This document shows positions 1-6,646 of a DNA stretch of 64,000 bases, piece by piece. Within the stretch, counting starts at the first letter, position 1. Each line of letters opens with the position of its first letter. The translations under genes and the position numbers were made by a program. The notes below the pieces were generated by a model. It was not told where the DNA came from and searched no databases. It saw only the letters and a list, made by a program, of their open reading frames with translations. The stretch comes from Azomonas tarimensis (GTDB taxonomy: Bacteria; Pseudomonadota; Gammaproteobacteria; Pseudomonadales; Pseudomonadaceae): NCBI RefSeq assembly GCF_042648805.1, contig NZ_JBHRXZ010000002.1, positions 124,001 through 188,000 on the forward strand, in the 5' to 3' direction.

Positions 1-308
1 CTGAGGCGCTCGGCGCGCCGGGAGCACCAGGTCATGCGGTCCGCATCCGGCTGGCCCACTTCGATCCAGTGCAGCACCCGGTCATCGAGGCTTTTTTCCC
101 AGAGAGCGGGCTCGTCGACGTCGGACAGCCCGCGGCCAAAGGCCATGGCGTCGCTGTACCAGAGCGCATAGGCAATCAGCCGCGCCCCGAGACGCTCTTC
201 GGTTTCCGAAGGATGGCGGGCAACGGTGAAGCGAGGGTTTTCATACACCCCGCGATCCAGATCGGTCAGGTTGAGTTCGACTTTATAGGGGGTGGCTTGC
301 AAAGCCAT
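1..308 (-). CDS. yaeQ: YaeQ family protein (3' end cut by window edge)
   Basis: The reverse strand from an ATG at 308 reads 102 codons to the window edge without a stop. The N-terminus (MALQATPYKVELNLTDLDRG, then ARHPSETEERLGARLIAYAL) and the later stretch with DEPALWEKSLDD and WIEVGQPDADRM are characteristic of the YaeQ family. These are small proteins of about 180 residues with a PD-(D/E)XK-like fold. E. coli YaeQ was first linked to RfaH suppression, but the family's role is not settled. The last 75-80 residues lie outside the window. It is divergent from bfd and not obviously part of an operon here. Confidence 0.85.
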   Translation of the reverse strand, partial: MALQATPYKVELNLTDLDRGVYENPRFTVARHPSETEERLGARLIAYALWYSDAMAFGRGLSDVDEPALWEKSLDDRVLHWIEVGQPDADRMTWCSRRAERL

Positions 309-436
309 GGCAGATCACTCGAAACGTTGAGCCGTCAGTTTAACGTAAAGCGGCAGGGGATCTGGCATGAATGTAGCAATTGGAGGGGAGCCAGACAGGC
401 GGATCAGCGGTGAGCGAAACGCTGGGAAACCTTGTT

Positions 437-455
437 TACAATCATTCTCATTACG
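437..455 (+). promoter_or_regulatory. Fur box upstream of bfd
   Basis: On the reverse strand this site reads CGTAATGAGAATGATTGTA. By my alignment it matches 13 of 19 positions of the Fur consensus GATAATGATAATCATTATC, including the AATGA-AAT core. It lies 43 bases before the bfd ATG. Fur or iron control of bfd is established in Pseudomonas, so the placement fits. Confidence 0.6.
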
Positions 456-497
456 ATTAATCTCGCATTGTAGCTACCCTTGATCGGAGAACTGCTG

Positions 498-725
498 ATG
501 TATGTATGCCTCTGCCGCGGCGTTACCGACGGCCATATTCGCGAAGCCATCAGTGCTGGATGCTGCAGTTACCGGGACGTACGCAATGTCCTCGGTGTTG
601 CCACGCAATGCGGCAAGTGCGCCTGCCAGGCCAAGGGGGTAGTTCGCGAAACCTTGTCGACGCTCGGCGCCAGCCAACCGTCTCACCCCGGGGCATCTCT
701 CGCCTATAACGCCGCGGTGGCATGA
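498..725 (+). CDS. bfd: Bacterioferritin-associated ferredoxin Bfd
   Basis: This 75-residue protein belongs to the BFD-like [2Fe-2S] family. The four cluster cysteines are visible as C4 and C6 (MYVCLCRGVTDG) and as the later CxxC in TQCGKCACQAKG; in known Bfd the ligands are C4, C6, C38 and C41. Bfd binds bacterioferritin and reduces its ferric core through the haem, releasing Fe(II) when iron is scarce. The start at 498 was chosen because MYVC is the conserved N-terminus; the six upstream in-frame residues are not part of the family. The partner gene bfrB follows after 109 bases. A Fur box lies just upstream, so induction under iron starvation is expected. Confidence 0.93.
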   Translation: MYVCLCRGVTDGHIREAISAGCCSYRDVRNVLGVATQCGKCACQAKGVVRETLSTLGASQPSHPGASLAYNAAVA

Positions 726-834
726 GGGAGAGGTAGCGAGCCGGACAATGACCATGCTTTTTGTAGGCCATATTTGACAGCCGCCCCTTATCTGACCAGA
801 CTCCGTTCAGTCAATCCTCATCGCAGAGTCGGAT

Positions 835-1305
835 ATGAAAGGCGATAAGTTAGTCTTGCAGCACCTGAACAAGATCCTCGCTAATGAATTGGTGGCGATC
901 AACCAATACTTCCTGCATGCGCGCATGTATGAGGATTGGGGACTCGAGCGACTCGGCAAACATGAGTACAAAGAGTCCATCGACGAGATGAAGCATGCCG
1001 ACAAGCTGATCAAGCGCATCCTTTTCCTCGAAGGTATCCCCAACCTCCAGGATCTGGGCCGGCTGCTCATTGGTGAGAACACCCGCGAGATGATCGAGTG
1101 CGACCTGACCCTCGAGCAAAAGGCACTGCCGGACCTGAAGGCAGCCATCGCCTATTGCGAGAGCGTGGGTGACTACGGCAGCCGCGAACTCCTCGAAGAC
1201 ATTCTCGAATCCGAGGAAGAGCACATCGACTGGCTCGAAACCCAGCTCAGCCTGATCGACAAGGTGGGCCTGGAAAATTACCTGCAGTCGCAAATGGACG
1301 AGTAA
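835..1305 (+). CDS. bfrB: Bacterioferritin (haem-containing, BfrB type)
   Basis: This 156-residue protein is the usual length for a 24-meric bacterioferritin that oxidises Fe(II) and stores it as a ferric mineral. All ferroxidase ligands are present: E18, E51, H54, E94, E127 and H130. Met52, the axial haem ligand at the two-fold subunit interface, is also present ([10 protein letters not shown]). This is therefore the haem-binding Bfr class and not a non-haem ferritin. The pairing bfd-bfr is the same as P. aeruginosa PA3530-PA3531 (bfrB). A hairpin terminator follows at 1324. It probably has its own promoter in the 109-base gap after bfd, because bfd and bfrB usually respond oppositely to iron. 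Confidence 0.95.
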   Translation: MKGDKLVLQHLNKILANELVAINQYFLHARMYEDWGLERLGKHEYKESIDEMKHADKLIKRILFLEGIPNLQDLGRLLIGENTREMIECDLTLEQKALPDLKAAIAYCESVGDYGSRELLEDILESEEEHIDWLETQLSLIDKVGLENYLQSQMDE

Positions 1306-1323
1306 TCCCTTTGTAACAGCTTG

Positions 1324-1350
1324 CGAAGCCCCGCCCCGTGCGGGGCTTCG
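1324..1350 (+). terminator. Rho-independent terminator after bfrB
   Basis: A perfect GC-rich stem (CGAAGCCCCG paired with CGGGGCTTCG) begins 18 bases after the bfrB stop codon. The following T-run is poor (TCGTCATGG), so termination strength is uncertain. Confidence 0.65.
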
Positions 1351-1650
1351 TCGTCATGGCGCAGCAATTGTCCCCCTAGAGCCACCGCGCCGCTTCACCG
1401 AGGCCCCCTCGCCCTATCCCACCACAGGGCTCGACAGACCTCTCCGGCCCCGCCTGCGACAAATGCCGCTTCGCCTGAACGGAACATCCCGGCTCCTTTC
1501 GCGTCTGTAGAGCAGGCCCGCTGGTATTGCAGTTCCCGTCTTTGCCCGCTGAACCCCGCCAAGGCGCCGCGGCCAATGAGATGCCCACCGCGGTGTCACT
1601 TCTGAAAGTCAGGATTTGCTAGCGGATGCCTAGCGGATAGGGAGTCGCGA
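1351..1650. other. Intergenic stretch, no supported gene
   Basis: About 300 bases between the bfrB terminator and the glycan cluster. The only open frame, on the plus strand, has arginine- and proline-rich composition with no recognisable domain. Near the end, TAGCGGAT occurs twice within about 20 bases (from about 1620). The following GGGAG is a good ribosome binding site for the gene at 1651. I see no promoter that I would defend. Confidence 0.4.
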
Positions 1651-2673
1651 ATGCGCTTTTTTCCAGTTTTTCTGTCGGTCGTCTGTGTTGTACGCAACCA
1701 GGCTGAGCGACTCGAGAAGACCCTCGCGCAAACGGCTGAACTCATTGCCCCCCACGTAAGCGACTATGAACTGATCGTCATCGACAACGCCTCCGATGAC
1801 AACAGCGTCGAGGTGCTCAAGCGACTCACGGGTGAACAGGGCCTGCCCAACCTCCAGGTTTATGCCTTGACCAAGGAGGTTGGCGGAGACATCGCGCCTG
1901 CTGCCGGGCTCGAGAACGCGCTGGGCGACTACGTCGCGGTGATGGATCCGCTGACCGACGATGCCGGGTTTCTCGTCGCGATGCTGGAACAGGCCACTCA
2001 GGGCACGGATGTGGTGTTCGCGGTCGATGAGTCCCCGTCCCGCCGAGGCGTGCTCTATCGTGGTGCCTACGCCCTGTTCAACAGTTTCTATCAAAGGGTC
2101 AACGGCATACACCTTTCGAAGGAGGCGCCGCAGTTCCGGATGCTGAGCAAGACGGTGGTGAATTTCATCCTGCAACATCCGCAGCCCGCGCTGTCGTATA
2201 GACATTTGCCCGCCACGGGGGGCTTTACCCGGAGCCACCTGAGCCACAGGGCCACATCCCAGACCCTTCCTCGCAAGTCGCTGGGAGAAAGCATCGACTG
2301 GGGGGTGCGGCTCCTGACATCAACCACCCGCGCACCGATGCGCCTGGCAACCTCGCTGGCACTCTTTGGCGCCCTCGCCAACCTGCTCTATTCGCTGTAT
2401 GTCGTGGGTGTGGCGCTAATCAAGCCTGACGTGGCACCGGGCTGGGTGAGCCTGTCGCTGCTGCAATCGGGGATGTTCTTTCTGGTTTCGCTGGTGCTGC
2501 TGGTGCTGGCCGAATACATCCTGCACATGTCCAGCCAGACCTGTGAGGGACCTGCCTATCACGTGGCGCAGGAGTACACCAGCGCCAGGGTGGCCCGTCA
2601 GGAGGCGCCCCGGGTAACACCAGCGGATGCTGAAGCCGCGCTTGTGGACACCTACCAGAGGAGGGCCATCTGA
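1651..2673 (+). CDS. GT2 glycosyltransferase with two C-terminal membrane segments
   Basis: This is a 340-residue family 2 (GT-A fold) glycosyltransferase of the polyprenyl-phosphate type. The nucleotide-binding strand is YELIVIDNASDDNS (about 40-52). The metal-binding region is VAVMDPLTDD (95-104), a divergent form of the usual DxD. Two hydrophobic helices at about 232-256 and 268-290 resemble GtrB/DPM-synthase membrane anchors. Such enzymes load a sugar from a nucleotide donor onto undecaprenyl phosphate at the inner leaflet. The gene overlaps the next one by one base (TGATG), so the two are translationally coupled. It opens a seven-gene same-strand cluster. Donor and product cannot be told from sequence. 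Confidence 0.8.
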   Translation: MRFFPVFLSVVCVVRNQAERLEKTLAQTAELIAPHVSDYELIVIDNASDDNSVEVLKRLTGEQGLPNLQVYALTKEVGGDIAPAAGLENALGDYVAVMDPLTDDAGFLVAMLEQATQGTDVVFAVDESPSRRGVLYRGAYALFNSFYQRVNGIHLSKEAPQFRMLSKTVVNFILQHPQPALSYRHLPATGGFTRSHLSHRATSQTLPRKSLGESIDWGVRLLTSTTRAPMRLATSLALFGALANLLYSLYVVGVALIKPDVAPGWVSLSLLQSGMFFLVSLVLLVLAEYILHMSSQTCEGPAYHVAQEYTSARVARQEAPRVTPADAEAALVDTYQRRAI

Positions 2674-3845
2674 TGAGCCCAGCCAACGAGCGCCAGGACG
2701 CCGTCATCATTGGCGGCGGCTTCTATGGCGCGGCCATCGCGGCCTATCTGGCCCGCAACCGAGGTTTCAGGCACATCGTGCTGCTGGAGCGCGAAGCGGG
2801 TTTGCTCCGCCACGCCTCATACAACAACCAGGCGCGGGTCCATAACGGTTATCACTATCCGCGCAGCTTCACCACGGCGTTTCGCAGCCGCGTGAACCTG
2901 CCGCGCTTCGTCAAGGACTGGCCGCAGGCGGTCAGGACCGATTTCACCAAGCTGTACGCCATCGCCGCACGCAACTCCAAGGTAACAGCCCGACAGTTCG
3001 AGCGATTCTGCAAGGAAATCGATGCGGCCATCCAGCCGGCGACGATCGCGCAACGAAAGCTGTTCGAGCCGCGCCTGATCGAAGACGTGTTTCAGGTCGA
3101 GGAATATGCTTTCGACTCGACCCAGCTCGCCAGCTGGGCAGCGGCCGAGCTGAAGGCGTACGGCGTACAGGTTCGCCTGCGCAGCCAGGTCACCGGTATC
3201 TCCAGGGGGCCGGACGAGGCGCTTCGGGTGTCCGTGGATGCTGCCGATGGACACAAGGAGTCACTGGCCTGCCGCTACGTGTTCAACTGCACCTACAGCG
3301 GGCTCAACCACTTCAAGGGCGACTTCGCCGGGGTCAGGACCGGCCTGCGCCAGGAACTGACCGAAATGGCCCTGATGGAACTCCCGCCGGCACTGGAGGG
3401 CCTGGGCATCACCGTCATGGACGGGCCCTTCTTCTCCCTCATGCCTTTTCCGGCGCGTGGCCTCCATACGCTGTCCCATGTCCGTTACACCCCGCACCTG
3501 AACTGGGTCGACGTGAACGGGGTGAACCCCTACGACAAGCTCGACCAGTATCCCCGGAATACCCGGGTGGATCGCATGGTGCGGGATGTCGGGCGGTATC
3601 TGCCTGCGGTGCTGGATGCGCGCTATGTCGATTCGCTCTTCGAAGTGAAGACGGTATTGATGAAGAACGAGGGGGACGACGGACGCCCCATCCTCTTCCA
3701 GAAGCACAGCGAGTTGCCAGGCTGCTATTCGGTGTTGGGTGGCAAGATCGACAACATCTATGACGTCCTGGAAAAACTCGACGAAGAACATTTCGCTCCC
3801 CTGACCCCAGGGGAAATCGCTCGTTACAGGGTTATCAATGGCTAA
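2673..3845 (+). CDS. FAD-dependent oxidoreductase (DAO family)
   Basis: This 390-residue protein opens with a dinucleotide-binding motif, AVIIGGGFYGAAIAAYLAR (about 10-28), followed by an acidic residue at the end of strand 2 (LLERE). This fits the D-amino-acid-oxidase/GlpD-type FAD fold. The next section (NNQARVHNGYHYPRS) is where this family carries active-site loops. It has no signal peptide, so it is probably cytoplasmic. Start and stop overlap both neighbours (by one base and by eight). In a cluster of glycosyltransferases its substrate may be a sugar or amino-sugar derivative, but that is context only. It is not a recognisable UDP-galactopyranose mutase. Confidence 0.75.
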   Translation: MSPANERQDAVIIGGGFYGAAIAAYLARNRGFRHIVLLEREAGLLRHASYNNQARVHNGYHYPRSFTTAFRSRVNLPRFVKDWPQAVRTDFTKLYAIAARNSKVTARQFERFCKEIDAAIQPATIAQRKLFEPRLIEDVFQVEEYAFDSTQLASWAAAELKAYGVQVRLRSQVTGISRGPDEALRVSVDAADGHKESLACRYVFNCTYSGLNHFKGDFAGVRTGLRQELTEMALMELPPALEGLGITVMDGPFFSLMPFPARGLHTLSHVRYTPHLNWVDVNGVNPYDKLDQYPRNTRVDRMVRDVGRYLPAVLDARYVDSLFEVKTVLMKNEGDDGRPILFQKHSELPGCYSVLGGKIDNIYDVLEKLDEEHFAPLTPGEIARYRVING

Positions 3846-4626
3846 CGCACTCATTGGCTACACAGGCTTCGTGGGCAGTACGCTGCTCAAGCAGGCGGAC
3901 TTCCAGGCGCGCTACCGCTCCACCAACATTGGCGAGATCGAAGGTCAGCGCTTCGAGACCCTGGTCTGTGCCGGCGCGCCCGCGCAGAAATGGCTCGCAA
4001 ACAAGGAGCCCGAGGCGGATCGCGAGAAAATCGACGGACTGATCGGTCACCTCGACAGCCTGCAATGCGACACCTTCGTGCTGATCAGTACGGTGGACGT
4101 GTTCAAGCAGCCGCTGGGGGTCGACGAGGAAAGCGCCATCGACGAGGAGGGGCTGCATGCCTATGGCCTCAATCGCCGGCGGCTGGAGAAGTTCGTCGAG
4201 GATCGCTTCGCGCGCCACCTGATCGTGCGGCTGCCTGGACTGGTCGGCCCGGGAATGCGCAAGAACGTGATCTTCGACTTTCTCAACGAGAACAACCTCG
4301 AGGCCATCGATAGCCGGGGCGTGTTCCAGTTCTACCCCATGGTCAACCTCTGGTACGACATCCAGACCGCGCTTGCGGCGGACCTTCGCTGCGTCCATCT
4401 CACCGCTGCACCGGTCAGTGTCGCGGAAGTGGCGGCCCAGGGCTTCGGCAGGAGCTGGGACCATACCCTCGCCACCCCCCCGGCCACCTATGACATGCGC
4501 ACCCGGCATGCCGCCGCCTTTGGCGCAGAACGCCTCTATCAGTACAGCAAGCGCGAGACCATCCAGGCAATACGTGCCTATGCGCAGAGCGAGCCGCCCA
4601 AGGGCCAGAACGAGGGCAAGGCATGA
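3838..4626 (+). CDS. NAD-dependent epimerase/dehydratase-like protein (SDR fold)
   Basis: This 262-residue protein has a shortened Rossmann motif near its N-terminus (LIGYTGFVGSTLL, about 5-17). STVDVFKQ (about 88-95) matches the catalytic serine region of extended SDRs. YGLNRRRLE (from about 107) is in the place of the YxxxK motif but has arginine where lysine is expected. VRLPGLVGPG resembles the usual RLpgvyGPg loop. The odd YxxxK substitution may mean altered catalysis or a reductase role. It overlaps the upstream FAD enzyme by eight bases and the downstream isomerase by four, so coordinate expression is near certain. Substrate unknown; a nucleotide-sugar intermediate is the likeliest guess. 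Confidence 0.72.
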   Translation: MANALIGYTGFVGSTLLKQADFQARYRSTNIGEIEGQRFETLVCAGAPAQKWLANKEPEADREKIDGLIGHLDSLQCDTFVLISTVDVFKQPLGVDEESAIDEEGLHAYGLNRRRLEKFVEDRFARHLIVRLPGLVGPGMRKNVIFDFLNENNLEAIDSRGVFQFYPMVNLWYDIQTALAADLRCVHLTAAPVSVAEVAAQGFGRSWDHTLATPPATYDMRTRHAAAFGAERLYQYSKRETIQAIRAYAQSEPPKGQNEGKA

Positions 4627-5444
4627 GGCTGGCCATTTCCAACATCGCCTGGGACGTTGCCGAGGACGAAGCCGTCGCCAATCTGCTGCAGCGCTTCGAC
4701 GTGGATGCCATCGACGTGGCACCGGGCAAGTACTTTCCGGACCTGCATCAGGCCAGAGAGGTCGACATGAAAGCCGTCAGGACCTGGTGGTCCGACCGCG
4801 GCATCGAGCTGACCGGCATGCAGTCGCTGCTGTTCGGCACCCAGGGACTGAACCTGTTCGACTCGCCACAGGTACAGCATGCCATGCTCGAACACCTTGG
4901 CGCGGTGTGCCGTGTCGGCGCTGGCCTTGGCGCGACCCGGCTGGTCTTTGGCTCGCCGAAGAACCGGGACCGGCAGGGTCTGGATGATGAACAGACGCTG
5001 GAGATGGCCACGGCCTTCTTCACCCAGGTTGGTGACATCGCACTGACCGAAGGCGTGCAGATCTGCCTGGAGCCGAATCCGACCTGCTACGGGGCCAACT
5101 TCATGGTCGACAGCAGCGAAACCGAGCGGGTGGTTCGCGCGATCAACCACCCGGCGATAGCCATGCAGTTCGATACCGGTGCCCTGACCATCAATGATGA
5201 GCAGCCCGACGCCGTGCTTGAACGGGCGGCCGGCCTCATAGGCCATGTCCATGCCAGCGAGCCCAACCTGGTTCCGCTGGGAGACGGCGGCACCGACCAT
5301 GCGCGCATGGCAGCGGCCCTGGCCCGGCACCTGTCCGGAAAGCTGGTCAGCATCGAGATGGTCGCCACCCGCGACGAACCGCACCTGGCGGCCATCGAGC
5401 GCGCCCTTGCAGTGGCTGACCGCTGCTATCGGAACGCCCTATGA
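4623..5444 (+). CDS. Sugar phosphate isomerase/epimerase (xylose isomerase-like TIM barrel)
   Basis: This 273-residue protein shows the pattern of the AP-endonuclease-2 / xylose-isomerase-like barrel. It begins MRLAISNIAWD. In mid-protein it has ICLEPNPTCYGANF, with a metal-ligand glutamate, then AMQFDTGAL and GHVHASEPN, which would supply Asp and His ligands, and a final IEMVA glutamate strand. Members isomerise or epimerise sugars, inosose or hydroxypyruvate, or act as dehydratases. It overlaps the gene before and the gene after by four bases each (ATGA junctions). It probably supplies or remodels the sugar used by the cluster's transferases; the reaction itself is not predictable. Confidence 0.75.
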   Translation: MRLAISNIAWDVAEDEAVANLLQRFDVDAIDVAPGKYFPDLHQAREVDMKAVRTWWSDRGIELTGMQSLLFGTQGLNLFDSPQVQHAMLEHLGAVCRVGAGLGATRLVFGSPKNRDRQGLDDEQTLEMATAFFTQVGDIALTEGVQICLEPNPTCYGANFMVDSSETERVVRAINHPAIAMQFDTGALTINDEQPDAVLERAAGLIGHVHASEPNLVPLGDGGTDHARMAAALARHLSGKLVSIEMVATRDEPHLAAIERALAVADRCYRNAL

Positions 5445-5797
5445 AGTGGCTCATTCTGCTTCTCGGAATTGCTGCCAACGCCTCTGCCAGTGTTCTGGTG
5501 AAAATCGCCATGACGCCGCCGCGCCGCTTCCCCACCCTGACCGAGCCGATGGCAGCGCTGTCCAACTGGCCCTTCTGGCTCGGACTGGGCCTCTACGGCG
5601 CAGCGTTTCTGCTCTATGCCGCTGCGCTGGCACGCCTGCCCTTGAACGTCGCCCACCCGGTTCTTACCTCCGGCGCGGTCGCGACAGTGGCGCTGCTCTC
5701 GGCGGTGATCTTTCGCGAGCCCTTTCACTGGACCACCATTACCGGCCTGGTTCTCGTCATGGCCGGGGTCGCCCTGATCACTCTTCGAATAGCCTGA
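5441..5797 (+). CDS. Small EamA/SMR-type four-helix membrane protein
   Basis: This 118-residue protein has four predicted hydrophobic helices. It ends in a typical EmrE/EamA segment (AVIFREPFHWTTITGLVLVMAGVALI). Half-size EamA proteins such as ArnE and ArnF move undecaprenyl-phosphate-linked sugars across the inner membrane. Its place between glycosyltransferase genes suggests a similar flipping or translocating role. It would be expected to work as a dimer. It overlaps the isomerase gene by four bases. A drug or metabolite exporter of the SMR family is the alternative, less likely from context. Confidence 0.78.
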   Translation: MKWLILLLGIAANASASVLVKIAMTPPRRFPTLTEPMAALSNWPFWLGLGLYGAAFLLYAAALARLPLNVAHPVLTSGAVATVALLSAVIFREPFHWTTITGLVLVMAGVALITLRIA

Positions 5798-5820
5798 AAA
5801 ATACCAGGACGGTGCACAAG

Positions 5821-6645
5821 ATGAATTCCACGGCTCATGCCGATTGGCAGGTCCCTAGCTACAAGACCGAACTCTGGCTGGAGCGCAGCCAACCCTGGTG
5901 CGTGGTGATTCCGGTTATCAACGAGGGAAACCGGATTCGCAACCTGCTCGAGCGCATGGCAGCACTGAATGTCGACAGCCAGGCGGACATCATCATCATC
6001 GACGGGGGCAGCACCGACGGCTCGCTCGAACTCGACGCCCTGAAAGCGAAAGGCGTTCGGGCGCTGCTGGTAAAGACCGGCCCGGGCAAGCTGAGCGCGC
6101 AGTTGCGCTGCGCTTACGCCTTTGCCCTGGAGCAGGGTTACGAAGGCATCGTCACCATCGATGGCAATGACAAGGACGATCCGGAGGCGATACCGCGCTT
6201 CATCGATGCGCTCAAGGAGGGGGTCGACTTCGTTCAGGCCTCGCGGTTCGTACCCGGCGGTACGGCGGAGAACACGCCCAAATCCCGCGATTTCGCCATT
6301 CGCTTCGTCCATGCTCCGGCTCTGAGTTTTTCTTCGGGCTTTCGCTGGACCGACACGACCCAGGGCTTTCGCGCCTATTCCAGCCGCATGCTGCTCGACC
6401 CGAGGGTCGCGCCCTTCCGGGATGTGTTCGATTCCTATGAACTGCTGGCCTACCTTTCCCATCGCGTACCCCGGCTTGGATACCACTGTGTCGAATTGCC
6501 GACCATCCGCCGCTACCCCAAGGGAGAGGTCCCGACCAAGATCAGCAGCTTCCGGGGAAACCTGGCGGTACTGAGCGTACTGGTGAAAGCGTGCAGCGGC
6601 GCCTATGACCCCAAGGATCCGACACCCCGTACACACCCATCCTGA
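5821..6645 (+). CDS. GT2 glycosyltransferase (dolichyl/polyprenyl-phosphate sugar synthase type)
   Basis: This 274-residue protein is a canonical DPM1-like family 2 transferase. It has WCVVIPVINEGNRI (about 26-39), IIIIDGGSTDGS (57-68) and the metal-binding DGNDKDDPE (114-122). TQGFRAYS is a typical acceptor-site motif of the family. It lacks the C-terminal membrane helices of the first transferase in the cluster. The ATG at 5821 was chosen because the longer open frame upstream overlaps the EamA gene out of frame and has no homology-like content. The reaction is probably nucleotide-sugar plus polyprenyl phosphate. Two such enzymes in one cluster suggest two sugars or two acceptors. Confidence 0.85.
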   Translation: MNSTAHADWQVPSYKTELWLERSQPWCVVIPVINEGNRIRNLLERMAALNVDSQADIIIIDGGSTDGSLELDALKAKGVRALLVKTGPGKLSAQLRCAYAFALEQGYEGIVTIDGNDKDDPEAIPRFIDALKEGVDFVQASRFVPGGTAENTPKSRDFAIRFVHAPALSFSSGFRWTDTTQGFRAYSSRMLLDPRVAPFRDVFDSYELLAYLSHRVPRLGYHCVELPTIRRYPKGEVPTKISSFRGNLAVLSVLVKACSGAYDPKDPTPRTHPS

Positions 6646-6646
6646 C

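Noticed and set aside
1321..1605. 94-codon open frame after bfrB
   Set aside because: Begins inside the terminator hairpin and has Arg/Pro-rich, non-protein-like composition.
3835..4722. 295-codon minus-strand frame over the SDR gene
   Set aside because: Opposite to a tightly overlapping plus-strand operon; no ribosome binding site or domain.
5245..5820. N-terminal extension of the second GT2 gene upstream of 5821
   Set aside because: It runs out of frame through the isomerase and EamA genes; the GT2 fold starts after 5821.
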